This document shows, piece after piece, positions 19,082 to 27,603 of a DNA stretch of 64,000 nt; position 1 is the first letter of the stretch, and each line of letters starts with the position of its first letter. Both the position numbers and the translations under genes were made by a program. Location: NCBI RefSeq assembly GCF_000018545.1, contig NC_012586.1:744001-808000 (forward strand). The letters are read 5' to 3'. The notes below the pieces were generated by a model. That model did no database searches and had not been told where the DNA came from. It saw nothing but the letters and a program-made list of their open reading frames with translations. The stretch comes from Sinorhizobium fredii NGR234. Lineage in GTDB: Bacteria; Pseudomonadota; Alphaproteobacteria; Rhizobiales; Rhizobiaceae.

Positions 19082-19360
19082 TTTGGCCTGCTACGGGCTT
19101 CCCGACACGATGAACGGCGGCTGTTCGGACATAAAACCTGACTTCGACCCCTGCATCGGGCAGCACCGGAAATACCCATCGGCATTGACGGGCGATAACT
19201 ATCAGGGTCGTCTCTGGCGGTGCGGCAAGCGGCACTTCAACGCCACGGTTGTTCTTTGGAAGTTCGCCCTACTCCTCCTCCTCGTCGTTTTCCTTCGTAG
19301 CCCGGTGCCAATGGCCCTCGTGATTTCCATAAGCCCGGCCTTCGCGCGCTCCCAAACCTC
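19082..19360. other. intergenic, no gene recognised
   Basis: Between the HWE kinase and the hipA relic there is a short readable frame (GDNYQGRLWRCGKRHFN) whose family I do not recognise, followed by AT-poor sequence without a ribosome-binding site. It may be further decayed sequence. Confidence 0.3.
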
Positions 19361-19655
19361 ATGCTCATCAAGGGCGAAAGCCGCGCCAGCGCGCTGGCCA
19401 TCTGCCTCGCGGCCGCGCCGGACTATCACCTGAAAGAAGCGGAAGCCGCCGCACTGATCACTGATCGAGCAGCAGGTCACGACCATCGCCGAACATCCGA
19501 AAGCGATCTGCGAGGAAGCCGAACTGAGCCCGGTCGATCGGAGGTTGTTCGCCGGGCGTCAGTTTCTCAATAGCTGTGCTCTTGAGAGGCTGGATGGTAC
19601 AAGCCGCTGCAAGACGCGTTTCGTGCCGCACCGGGATGCGCTCAAGCGCAAACGC
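19361..19655 (+). pseudogene. hipA 3' fragment
   Basis: From MLIKGESRAS onwards this stretch matches the C-terminal 100 residues of the intact HipA at 45446-46771: DYHLKEAEAAALI, then a frame change, then CEEAELSPVDRRLFAGRQFLNSCALE. The intact gene reads MLIKGDGRAS and AGRQFLNSYAL at the same places. At least one frameshift (near 19465) and the absence of the kinase core make it a dead tail fragment, probably left by recombination between hip loci. Confidence 0.8.
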
Positions 19656-19811
19656 TTAAAAATGCCAGGGCCTACCCAGTTAAGGAACCAGATTGCGGGA
19701 CCGCGGGCCGAGCGTTCGCAATGCGGAGGAAATGCGTGAACTTGGTGAAATTGGGCTGTGTCAAGCGCTGATGCTGTATAAGCTGCGGCAAATCACCGAG
19801 GCGAGGAAACA

Positions 19812-20285
19812 ATGACGGAGCCACTGGACCAATTCGACCGGAAGATCCTCGAGATCGTGCAGCGCGACTGTCAGCTCAAGGCGGAGGCGATCGGCGATAT
19901 CATCGGCCTTTCGGCGTCCGCCGTTCAGCGCCGCCTCAAGCGGATGCGCGAGGACGGGATCATTTCCGCCGAGATAGCCCTCGTCGACCGCAAGGTCGCC
20001 GGAAATCCGATGACCTTCATCGCCGGCATGGAGATCGAGCGTGAAAACTACGATGCTCTGGCGAGATTCCGCAGCTGGGTCGACAAGCAGGATCACATCC
20101 AGCAGGTCTATTACGTGACCGGCTCGGTGGATCTCGTGGCCATCATCACCGCCCAGGATGTCACCCAGTACGACGAGATCACCGCGCAGATCATGTCGCA
20201 AAATCCGCAGATCAAGCGCATCCACACGAATGTCGTGTTGAAAGATGTCAAGCTCGGAATGTTCGTCCCCGTGGCCTCCGATTAG
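19812..20285 (+). CDS. Lrp/AsnC-family transcriptional regulator
   Basis: A 157-residue regulator. The N-terminal helix-turn-helix (LDQFDRKILEIVQRDCQLKAE, then IGLSASAVQRRLKRM) is followed by an asparaginase-like RAM domain (TGSVDLVAIITAQDVTQYDE). Members form octamers and respond to amino acids or related metabolites. It stands alone between relics and a repeat element. The usual divergent amino-acid gene is missing, so its target is unknown. Confidence 0.9.
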   Translation: MTEPLDQFDRKILEIVQRDCQLKAEAIGDIIGLSASAVQRRLKRMREDGIISAEIALVDRKVAGNPMTFIAGMEIERENYDALARFRSWVDKQDHIQQVYYVTGSVDLVAIITAQDVTQYDEITAQIMSQNPQIKRIHTNVVLKDVKLGMFVPVASD

Positions 20286-20320
20286 CGTCGCATCCGATCG
20301 AATTGGAACGGTGAATAGGT

Positions 20321-20535
20321 GTGCCCCCCTCTGCCCTGCCGGGCATTTCCCCTACAAGGGTGGAGATCGGCAAGGGGCAATGTCCCGCTCATCAAATACC
20401 CAAACTCATGGCGTGTGCAGGGGCCTTGATTTCGGCATTCGCAGGCTGGCGTGGGGCAGAGCGGCGCCTCCCAGCCGATCTCCCTCCTTGGGGACTCCTT
20501 GGGGGGGATGCCCGGCAGGGCAGGGTGTACCCTCG
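20321..20535. repeat. intergenic palindromic repeat element with 15-bp inverted ends
   Basis: TGCCCTGCCGGGCAT near 20332 recurs inverted (ATGCCCGGCAGGGCA) near 20509. Just inside, GGTGGAGATCGGC pairs imperfectly with GCCGATCTCCCTCC. The whole 215-bp unit is therefore an imperfect palindrome with a variable core. GC-rich elements with this CCCTGCCGGGCAT...GGAGATCGG signature recur between genes in many Rhizobiales genomes. No coding capacity is seen. Confidence 0.65.
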
Positions 20536-20569
20536 ATCTCAGCAATGATTCAAGCGGAAAGCCGCCAAG

Positions 20570-21061
20570 ATGATCTACTTTACGAGTGACACCCATTTTG
20601 GCGAGGCGCGGGTCCTCAACATCGATCGTCGACCCTTCTCAACTCTGGCCGAGCATGACGCGGCCCTGATCGCCAACTGGAACGAGACGGTCTCGCCGGA
20701 CGACGAGATCTGGCACCTCGGCGATTTCGCATCGAAGAAGAAGGGCCTTGCAGACGACCTGCTTTCCCGGCTGAACGGCAGGAAGCATCTGGTTGTCGGC
20801 AACAACGATCCGGTCGGAACGATCGAAGCGAGCGGCTGGCGGAGCGTGCAGCACTATGCGGAACTCACCGTCGAGGGGCATTTGCTCGTCCTCTGCCACT
20901 ATCCGTTTCGAACCTGGAACCAGATGGGAAAGCGGTCGATCGATCTGCATGGCCACTCGCACGGTCGATTGAAGCCGATGCCGCGGCAGTTCGACGTTGG
21001 TGTCGATGCCAGAGGGCTGCGGCCGGTCAGCCTCGCTGATCTTCTGCCGCGGCCGCGTTAA
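20570..21061 (+). CDS. calcineurin-like metallophosphoesterase
   Basis: A 163-residue phosphoesterase with the metal-binding motifs in order: SDTHFGE at residues 5-11, LGDFASKKKG, VVGNNDP, LCHYPF and HGHSHGR. All metal ligands are present, so it should be active on a phosphodiester or phosphomonoester with Mn or similar metals. The short length and GNND (rather than GNHD) put it in the small bacterial group of unknown substrate. It stands alone and converges on the P450 operon 33 bases away. Confidence 0.88.
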   Translation: MIYFTSDTHFGEARVLNIDRRPFSTLAEHDAALIANWNETVSPDDEIWHLGDFASKKKGLADDLLSRLNGRKHLVVGNNDPVGTIEASGWRSVQHYAELTVEGHLLVLCHYPFRTWNQMGKRSIDLHGHSHGRLKPMPRQFDVGVDARGLRPVSLADLLPRPR

Positions 21062-21094
21062 AGGCATGGCGCCCGGCCCAATGCTCGGCGCGCT

Positions 21095-22285
21095 TCAGGC
21101 GAGCGCACCGTCCGCAACATCGCGCGGCGAGGGCGATCGTCCCGCGTCAATCAGTCTCTTGGCCGTCATGTAGGCGCGCGCATCGTTGATCGCGTCGACG
21201 GCGAGCAGTTTCTCGCCGGCAAAGTACCAATAGGAGCACGAGCCCGGCCTGGCGCCCTTTCTTTCGACGGTCCGGTCGTAGCCGCTGTTGAGGCCGGCGA
21301 TCTGCAGCTTGACGTCGAACTGATCCGACCAGAACCATGGCCTCGGGCGATAATCGCGGTTCGCCCCGAGGATGTTGGCGGCGACCGTCTCCGCCTGATC
21401 GATCGCATGCGGCACGCTTTCGATGCGCAGCCGGCGGCCACTCCATAGGAGGGAAGCGCAGTCGCCCGCCGCCCAGATCCCGGTTCCGGACGTCCGTCCC
21501 TGAAGATCGACGCAGATGCCGTTCTCCACCGCCAGTCCGGCAGCTTCGGCAAGTGTCACGCTCGGGCGGACGCCGATGCCGACGATGACGAAATCCACGT
21601 CGACGCAGGAACCATCCGAAAGCCGCGCCCTCAGGACGCGATCTTCGCCCTCCAGAGAGACAAGTCCGACGCCTTCGAGGAGCCTGACGCCGCGCTCGGC
21701 ATGGAGCGATCGGAAATAGGCGGAGGTCTCGGCGGCGGCGACGCGGCCGAGGATGCGCTCCTGAAGCTCGACCAGCGTGACGTCGACACCCGTCTGGTTG
21801 AGTGCCGCGGCAACCTCCAGCCCGATGTAACCGCCGCCGACGATCAAGGCGCGCTTTCCGGGGCCGACATGTGGGGCGATCTCTTCGACGTCGCCGATCG
21901 TGCGCAGCGTGAAGATATTGGCGAGCGCTCCGCCGACCTCGACCGGCAGAGAGATCGGTGTTGCGCCCGTCGCAAGCACCAGATCGTCATAGGCGAGGCT
22001 CTCCGAACCGAATTCGATGCGATTTTCGGCCGGCACGATCCGCGTGACCGTCGTTGCAAGTCTGAGATCGATGCCACGTTCGGCGTAGAAGGACGGGCCG
22101 CGAAGCGCGAGCCTGTCGGCGGCGAGCTTGCCGGTGAGATAGGCCTTGGAAAGGGGCGGGCGCTGATAGGGCGGATGGGGCTCGTCGCCGATCAGCGTGA
22201 CGCGGCCGTCAAAGTCGAGTTCCCTGAGCTTTGCCGCAAGACTGCTGCCGGCCTGGCCCGCCCCGATGATCGCCACGTGGCGCAT
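21095..22285 (-). CDS. NAD(P)H-dependent ferredoxin reductase of a P450 system
   Basis: A 396-residue FAD/NAD-linked reductase of the putidaredoxin/rhodocoxin reductase type. The FAD site is IIGAGQAGSSLAAKLRE, the conserved PYQRPPLSKAYL follows, the NAD site is ALIVGGGYIGLEVAAALNQ, and the second flavin motif is GIWAAGDCA. It delivers electrons from NAD(P)H to the adjacent 2Fe-2S ferredoxin. It is the last gene of the three-gene minus-strand operon, 30 bases after the ferredoxin. Confidence 0.93.
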   Translation of the reverse strand: MRHVAIIGAGQAGSSLAAKLRELDFDGRVTLIGDEPHPPYQRPPLSKAYLTGKLAADRLALRGPSFYAERGIDLRLATTVTRIVPAENRIEFGSESLAYDDLVLATGATPISLPVEVGGALANIFTLRTIGDVEEIAPHVGPGKRALIVGGGYIGLEVAAALNQTGVDVTLVELQERILGRVAAAETSAYFRSLHAERGVRLLEGVGLVSLEGEDRVLRARLSDGSCVDVDFVIVGIGVRPSVTLAEAAGLAVENGICVDLQGRTSGTGIWAAGDCASLLWSGRRLRIESVPHAIDQAETVAANILGANRDYRPRPWFWSDQFDVKLQIAGLNSGYDRTVERKGARPGSCSYWYFAGEKLLAVDAINDARAYMTAKRLIDAGRSPSPRDVADGALA

Positions 22286-22315
22286 ATTGCCCTCCCTTGC
22301 TTCCGCCAGCAGGTC

Positions 22316-22636
22316 CTACTGCATGGCAGGAATGCGCACGGTCATCCCGTCGAGCGTGTCGACGACGCGGACCTGACAGCTGAGCCGGCTCTCCGGACGG
22401 CGCGGCGCCGCGGTGAAATCGAGCATGTCGCTCTCGTGCTCGCCGACCGGGCCGATAGCCTCGGTAAAGGCCGGGTCGAAATAGCAGTGACAGGTGGCGC
22501 AAGCGGCCGATCCGTTGCACTCGGCGACGACGCCCGGGATGCTTTTCTCCAGCGCGATCTCCATGACCGATCTGCCGATCTCGGCGGTCACCGCGTGTTG
22601 CTTGCCCTCGGCGGTAATGAAGGTGATGGTCGGCAT
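22316..22636 (-). CDS. 2Fe-2S ferredoxin, adrenodoxin/putidaredoxin type
   Basis: A 106-residue electron carrier. The cluster ligands follow the vertebrate-type spacing: the first three Cys lie in ECNGSAACATCHCYF (CX5C, CX2C) and the fourth is in SRLSCQVRV. MPTITFITAEG is the usual N-terminal beta strand. It links the reductase at 21095 to the P450 upstream, and sits 48 bases downstream of the P450 stop. Confidence 0.93.
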   Translation of the reverse strand: MPTITFITAEGKQHAVTAEIGRSVMEIALEKSIPGVVAECNGSAACATCHCYFDPAFTEAIGPVGEHESDMLDFTAAPRRPESRLSCQVRVVDTLDGMTVRIPAMQ

Positions 22637-22684
22637 TGAACGTTCCTCCTGGTCAGGCGGGTAGGTTGAACATGGGGGCGGGCG

Positions 22685-23866
22685 TCATATGTCCCAGGCG
22701 ACGGGCAGGGAAACAGGCCCGCGGAACACCCATCCGTGGATCCGTGCCGGCGCGTCGGGTCTGAGCCGCAGGTTCTTCAGGCGCGAGAACAGCATCGGCA
22801 CGACGATCCGGCCTACCATCTGGCGAGCAACCCAGGCGCCGGCGCAGAAATGCGGCCCGGCGCCGAAGGCGAGATGCGGCTGCTTGGGGCGGAAGAGGTC
22901 GAAGCTATCAGGGTTGTCGAAACGGCGGTCGTCGCGATTGGCCGCGCCGACACAAAGGCCGATCTGGTCGCCGGCGCGCAGTTCTACGCCTGAGAGCTCG
23001 ACATCGCGCGTCACGCGGCGCGGATACATGCCGATCGGCGAGATCCAACGTATCGCTTCCTCGAAAGCCAGCGGCCCGAGATCGGGATTGGCCATGACCT
23101 CGGCCCGTTGCGCCGGATTGGACAGAAGCCCGAGCGTCAGGGAGAGAATGGAGTCGCGCGGCTCGTTGAGACCGCCGCCGATGATTACCTTGATGTTCGC
23201 CCGGATCTGCTCGATGTTCATCGGGTTTTCGGCATTGACCATCGAGGACAGCACTGCCGGGTTGGGGTTCTCGCGATGCCAGGCGATGACCGCGTCGATC
23301 GCCGCATCGACGCCCGCGGCGGCTTCGGTCGCCCGGGCGGAAATCTCCGGATCGCCGGAATAGTTGCCGGCGCCATCCATCAGCGCCTGAGACCAGCACG
23401 CCAGCGTCTGCCAGGAAACATCCTTCAATCCGAGAAGCTCGATGAGGGCAAGCGATGCCATCGGCGCCGCCAGGGTATCGAACAGGTCCGCCGCGCCCTG
23501 GCTTTCGATATCCGCGATAAGCCGATCGCTGGTCGCCTCGAATTGCGCCGCCCAGTGGTTCTTGATCGTGCCCGGCCGGAAGCTGATCTCGACGGCACGG
23601 CGTTCCATGGCATGCGCTTCGCCGTCCTTGCGCATCATGGTGTGACCCATGACCTTGTTGACGAGCGAACCGGGATTGCTCGAGGCGAAGGTCTCGGAGT
23701 CGCGCTCGATCGCCATGATGTCGTCGAAGCGCGTCACCAAAGCGAGCCGGGCGGAATCCACATAGACGGCCGGAGCCATCTCGCGCAGGCGCTTGTAGAT
23801 GGGATAGGGATCCGCAAGCAGATCCGAAACAGCGATGTCCGACACCACGGGAACGGCGTGCGCCAT
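22685..23866 (-). CDS. cytochrome P450
   Basis: A 393-residue soluble bacterial P450 monooxygenase. The ExxR motif is in FEEAIRW, and the haem-binding loop FGAGPHFCAGAWVAR contains the axial Cys. The I-helix reads IIGGGLNEPRDSI, so the usual acid-alcohol pair (E/D-T) has Pro in place of Thr; a few P450 families share this. The frame opens earlier with TTG, but GGGAGGGAC followed by ATG at 23866 fixes the start. The substrate is unknown. Together with its ferredoxin and reductase it makes a self-contained hydroxylation system. Confidence 0.93.
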   Translation of the reverse strand: MAHAVPVVSDIAVSDLLADPYPIYKRLREMAPAVYVDSARLALVTRFDDIMAIERDSETFASSNPGSLVNKVMGHTMMRKDGEAHAMERRAVEISFRPGTIKNHWAAQFEATSDRLIADIESQGAADLFDTLAAPMASLALIELLGLKDVSWQTLACWSQALMDGAGNYSGDPEISARATEAAAGVDAAIDAVIAWHRENPNPAVLSSMVNAENPMNIEQIRANIKVIIGGGLNEPRDSILSLTLGLLSNPAQRAEVMANPDLGPLAFEEAIRWISPIGMYPRRVTRDVELSGVELRAGDQIGLCVGAANRDDRRFDNPDSFDLFRPKQPHLAFGAGPHFCAGAWVARQMVGRIVVPMLFSRLKNLRLRPDAPARIHGWVFRGPVSLPVAWDI

Positions 23867-23956
23867 CTTGTCCCTCCCTGACAATCCGTTGCACTGAATG
23901 CCAGGACGTTACCGCAAACCGAGATCATCATTCAATTCGATGAGTTCTATTGATGA

Positions 23957-23973
23957 TATGCAATAATTGCATA
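23957..23973. promoter_or_regulatory. perfect palindrome between P450 operon and LysR gene
   Basis: TATGCAATAATTGCATA is a perfect 17-base palindrome that contains the T-N11-A core expected of LysR-family boxes. It lies 91 bases before the P450 start and 50 before the LysR start, in the only gap between the divergent genes. It is the likely binding site of the LysR protein. Confidence 0.7.
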
Positions 23974-24022
23974 GCCTCTGGCTGGGACGTATTCTGGGTC
24001 AGACGATACGGGGGAGGGACGA

Positions 24023-24946
24023 ATGGGCCAGAAGCAGCAGCTCGACGGGATCGATCTCGGCAGCCTCAAGGTGCTCGTGCTGGTTTGCGATCTCGGCTCG
24101 TTTTCTGCGGCTGCGAACCGCCTCGACGTCAATCAGTCGACGGTGAGCTACACGGTGGAGCGGCTGAGGGCGGTATTCCGCGACCCTTTGTTCCTCAGGC
24201 AGGGCAACCGCATGCTGCCGACGCAAAAGTGCTCGGAACTGACCGAGGCAGCCCGCCGCATGCTCGATCAACTTGCCGCCTTCACGGCCGAACAGGCTTT
24301 CGATCCGAGCTCGGCGACGGGGTCGGTCACGGTCGCCTGCAATTTCCACGAACGGCAGATCGTCCTGCCGGAATTCTGCGCCCGCCTCAGGCGGGCGGCG
24401 CCGAATGTTCGGCTCGTCGTGCTCGAGTCCGCCGTGCACGGCAAGCGGCAGTTGAAGCAGAACGAATGCGACATCGTGCTCGGCCCGATCGAGATATTCG
24501 GCGAGGCCTATTTCCGCACGCATCTCTTTACCGACCGCTATGTCTGCGTGATGGATCCCGGCAACGTGCTGGTACAGGCGCCGCTCAGCCTCCAGGCCTA
24601 CCGATCAGCGCAGCACATCCAGGTGAATCACAATGGCGAATGGCAGGGCCTCTATATCGCGGCGCTGGAGGCAAAGGGCGTCCCCTTCGAGCCGGCCGTC
24701 GTTCTTCCGAGCCATGACAATCTCGATCGCATCATAGCCGGAAGCGATCTGGTCGCGACCATTCCCGGCCGGCTTGCGCACGGCTTGAAAGAGAAGCTGA
24801 GCGTGGTGGAATTTCCGCTCGACGTGCCGATCCATATCGACATGTACTGGACGGCGCGGACCGCCCAGTCCGGCCTGCATCGCTGGGCGAGACAATTGCT
24901 CGCCGAGGTCGCCCGGTCGAGGCCGGACGGAGATGGTCCGTCTTAG
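24023..24946 (+). CDS. LysR-family transcriptional regulator
   Basis: A 307-residue regulator. The N-terminal winged helix-turn-helix is LVCDLGSFSAAANRLDVNQSTVSYTVERLRAVF; the periplasmic-binding-like effector domain covers about residues 95-300. It reads outward from the P450 operon, sharing a 156-base control region with it, and probably activates that operon in response to the P450 substrate or product. GGGGGAGGGACGA provides the ribosome-binding site. Confidence 0.92.
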   Translation: MGQKQQLDGIDLGSLKVLVLVCDLGSFSAAANRLDVNQSTVSYTVERLRAVFRDPLFLRQGNRMLPTQKCSELTEAARRMLDQLAAFTAEQAFDPSSATGSVTVACNFHERQIVLPEFCARLRRAAPNVRLVVLESAVHGKRQLKQNECDIVLGPIEIFGEAYFRTHLFTDRYVCVMDPGNVLVQAPLSLQAYRSAQHIQVNHNGEWQGLYIAALEAKGVPFEPAVVLPSHDNLDRIIAGSDLVATIPGRLAHGLKEKLSVVEFPLDVPIHIDMYWTARTAQSGLHRWARQLLAEVARSRPDGDGPS

Positions 24947-24981
24947 CAACAGCGCGCGTCTCGCTGTGCCGAGAAACGAGA

Positions 24982-25701
24982 CTATTCGGCGGCCACGTCC
25001 GCGCCGCTACTCGGAAGGCCGCCGCTGAACAGGTGGCCGGCATGCTCAACCACGTTCTCGGTGGTTTCGCGGATATGGCGCTCGATCAGATCGCTGGCCC
25101 GTTTCGGATCGCGCGCCAGAACAGCTTCCATGATGGTGCGATGCTCGACGTCCTTCTCGCGCCATTTCGGCCGAAACTGCGAGGACATGCGCCGGTAACG
25201 GTGGGCGCGCTCGAAGAGTTTCTGGCGGATTTCCAAAAGGGTGGGCGAACCGCAAGCCGAAACGAGCGCATAGTGGAATTCGCCATGGACCTTGGACCAG
25301 TCCTCCGACAGGTAATATTCGTGGCCGAGACGGCCCTGCAGCCTGTCCATGCGGTGATAGGTACCGATGATCTCGGCCTCCCAGCGATCGTCGCCCTTAT
25401 CGATGGCGAGGCGAAGCGCCTCGCGCTCGACCAGCACCCGCACGTCGGTCAGATCAACCAGGTCAGCCAGTGAGAGCGGCGCGACGATGAAGCCGCGCTG
25501 GCCTTCCGCAACGACCAGACCTTCCGCGACCAGACGGGACAGCGCTTCCCGCAAGGTCGAAAAACTGACCGCATACATGTCCTTCAACGATTCGAAGCGC
25601 AGCTTCGCCCCGGGTTTCAGAACGCAGGAGATGATGTCGAGGCGCATGCGCTGCAGCACGTCGCCGGCGCGGGTTTCTCCCGATGATTTCCGGCCGTTCA
25701 T
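24982..25701 (-). CDS. GntR-family regulator, FCD subfamily
   Basis: A 239-residue regulator. The winged helix lies at about residues 10-75 (SLKDMYAVSFSTLREALSRLVAEGLV), followed by an FCD domain with metal-ligand-type histidines (HGEFHYALVSACGS, and HRTIMEAVLARD near the end). The frame is open to 25821, but AGAGGA upstream and the typical N-terminus MNGRKSSGE favour ATG at 25701. It diverges from a small YCII-like gene and, beyond it, the tct importer. A repeated motif in its upstream region is a candidate self-operator. Confidence 0.85.
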   Translation of the reverse strand: MNGRKSSGETRAGDVLQRMRLDIISCVLKPGAKLRFESLKDMYAVSFSTLREALSRLVAEGLVVAEGQRGFIVAPLSLADLVDLTDVRVLVEREALRLAIDKGDDRWEAEIIGTYHRMDRLQGRLGHEYYLSEDWSKVHGEFHYALVSACGSPTLLEIRQKLFERAHRYRRMSSQFRPKWREKDVEHRTIMEAVLARDPKRASDLIERHIRETTENVVEHAGHLFSGGLPSSGADVAAE

Positions 25702-25768
25702 GTCTCTCGGGATCCTCTTCGAAGGTGCTGCGGGCGGTAGAGTCACAGGTGCATCGCATAAAATAACG

Positions 25769-25899
25769 ATAATTTCGAAAAGATCAAATTGACCGAGCCC
25801 GACAGGCAGGCGCGGATCCACCCAGCAGTAGAACAGAGCGGTCCGCTAAAGGGAAACCGCTTTGTGAAGACCGTGCAGCGGAAAGCAATAATTTCGAAA
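25769..25899. promoter_or_regulatory. twin ATAATTTCGAAA motifs
   Basis: ATAATTTCGAAA occurs at 25769-25780 and exactly again at 25888-25899, 119 bases apart, inside the region between the GntR gene and the YCII-like gene. TTTCGAAA is itself palindromic. Two exact 12-mers in one control region of an otherwise GC-rich genome suggest operator sites, most simply for the adjacent GntR protein. Confidence 0.5.
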
Positions 25900-26070
25900 T
25901 CATCCTCAACTTCATGGTGCGGTTGTCATCTAGACGCGGTCATAGTTCCCTGCACGGGAAGGAGGGTCGTGGTCTGCCTTCGTCAGAAGCGGGATCCTTC
26001 GATGTCGGCAAGGCTTGCCGGAACCGGCACGACTGTCCGTCCATTATCGTTGGCGATGGAGGAACTGCAA

Positions 26071-26400
26071 GTGCCAAAGTACATTACCATCGGCTACGGC
26101 GACCAAGCTGGATATGATCGGACGCCGCAGGACACCAGGGAGGCAGCCCATCATCACGATGCGTCACTCAAGCAGCGTGGTGTGACGATGGGAATTGCCG
26201 GGACACCCGTTCAAGTGCGAAATCCGAACGGTGCAGGGGTCCTGACCCAAACCGGCCCCTACCTGTCTTCGGACCTGCCTATCGCCGGCTTTTCGATCAT
26301 GGAAGCGAAGGACCTCAACGAAGCAATCGAACTTGCATCGAAATCGCCATGTGCCGTCACACATGGCGTGGTTGAGATTTGGCCACTCAAGGAACAGTAA
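26071..26400 (+). CDS. YCII-related small protein
   Basis: A 109-residue protein of the YCII/DGPF type. It starts with the beta strand PKYITIGYGD, has the HHHDASLKQRG helix and a C-terminal FSIMEAKDLNEAIELA helix followed by VEIWPLKEQ. The frame opens far upstream, but GGAGGA at 26058-26063 followed by GTG at 26071 gives the best start; ATG at 26056 would add five residues. YCII proteins are ferredoxin-fold dimers of mostly unknown activity. Its role next to the tct importer is unclear. Confidence 0.75.
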   Translation: MPKYITIGYGDQAGYDRTPQDTREAAHHHDASLKQRGVTMGIAGTPVQVRNPNGAGVLTQTGPYLSSDLPIAGFSIMEAKDLNEAIELASKSPCAVTHGVVEIWPLKEQ

Positions 26401-26623
26401 AGGGCTGTCATGGATGGTCGCGGCTCTTCGGCCGTTACGCGGTGAAGACGTCCAAATGGGGGCGCTTGAAGAAATCGGGGAGGGCGGGGTCTCATTGTAA
26501 GGCGCATTCGAGAGGGGCTTTCATGCCGTCTCACTATTGCATTTTATAATTATTTAATGCAGATTGCTTGGCAACGGCTAAGGAGGCTCGCCGTTCGTTT
26601 TCCGTTTTGGGAGGAGCAATCGC
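26401..26623. promoter_or_regulatory. tct operon control region with 22-bp palindrome
   Basis: At 26539-26560 the half-sites GCATTTTATA and TATTTAATGC lie two bases apart and match in eight of ten positions when inverted. The left half recurs upstream of acnA at 31003. The site is about 64 bases before the tctC start. The GntR protein encoded at the end of this operon (29727) is the best candidate to bind it. Confidence 0.55.
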
Positions 26624-27592
26624 ATGCGACAATTTCTGAAAACCGCCATCTGCCTGGCTGCATTGGCGGGAACGGCCCTTTATCCCGGCGTCGCGCCCGC
26701 CAGTGATCTCGAATTGACCATCACGGCGCCGGCCGGCGCCGGCGGCGGCTGGGATTCGGCCGCGCGCTCGCTGCAGGAGGCAATGATGGCGACGGGCCAG
26801 GCGAAAAGCGTCCAGGTCGTCAACGTGCCTGGCGCCGGTGGCACGGTCGGCCTCGCCCAGTTCGTCGGCAGTGCAAAGGGGGCGGCCGATCAGCTACTTG
26901 TCGCCGGCATCACCCTCGTCGGTGCGAGCATTTCGAACAATTCGCCGGTCGACCTCACCCAGGTGACGCCGTTGGCGCGTCTGACGGGCGATCCTCTCGT
27001 CGTCGTGGTCCCGAAGGACTCGCCGATCAAGACGATCGACGACCTGCTCGCGACGATCAAGAAGGATGTCGCGACCACCATCTGGGTGGGTGGATCGGCC
27101 GGCGGGGCCGACCATATCCTGGCGGCGCTGATCACCAAGTCTGCCGGTGCCGATCCGAGCAAGATCAACTATGTCGCCTATTCCGGCGGCGGCGAGGCGC
27201 TCGCCGCCATGCTCGGCGGCCAGGCGACGGCCGGCGTCTCCGGCTACGGCGAATGGGAAGGGCAGATCAAGTCGGGCGATCTGCGGGCACTTGCGATTTC
27301 CTATCCGGAGCCGATTGCAGGCATCGAGGCAAAGCCGCTGAAGGCCCAGGGTCTCGACATCGAGCTCGTCAACTGGCGCGGCATCTTCGCTGCTCCCGGC
27401 GTCGAAGGCGAGGACCTCGAGGCGCTCAAAGCCGCCGTCGACAATACGGTCAAGTCGCAACAGTGGCAGGACATCGTCAAGGCGCGCGGCTGGACCGATT
27501 ATTATGCCCCGTCCGACGAGTTCAAGGGCTTCATCGCCTCCGAAACCGACCGCGTCCGCACCATCCTGACGTCGATCGGCCTTGCACAGTGA
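26624..27592 (+). CDS. tctC: TctC-type periplasmic binding protein (TTT family)
   Basis: A 322-residue extracytoplasmic receptor of the tripartite tricarboxylate transporter family. Residues 1-26 are a Sec signal peptide. The mature protein starts DLELTITAPAGAGGGWD, with the conserved loop that clamps a ligand carboxylate; VVNVPGAGGTVGLAQFVG and the NWRGIFAAPG motif are also typical. GGGAGGAG gives the ribosome-binding site. TTT systems import citrate, tartrate, glucarate-like diacids and many others; the 5-dehydro-4-deoxyglucarate dehydratase gene nearby makes a sugar diacid worth considering. Confidence 0.9.
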   Translation: MRQFLKTAICLAALAGTALYPGVAPASDLELTITAPAGAGGGWDSAARSLQEAMMATGQAKSVQVVNVPGAGGTVGLAQFVGSAKGAADQLLVAGITLVGASISNNSPVDLTQVTPLARLTGDPLVVVVPKDSPIKTIDDLLATIKKDVATTIWVGGSAGGADHILAALITKSAGADPSKINYVAYSGGGEALAAMLGGQATAGVSGYGEWEGQIKSGDLRALAISYPEPIAGIEAKPLKAQGLDIELVNWRGIFAAPGVEGEDLEALKAAVDNTVKSQQWQDIVKARGWTDYYAPSDEFKGFIASETDRVRTILTSIGLAQ

Positions 27593-27603
27593 CGACTGCT
27601 AGA

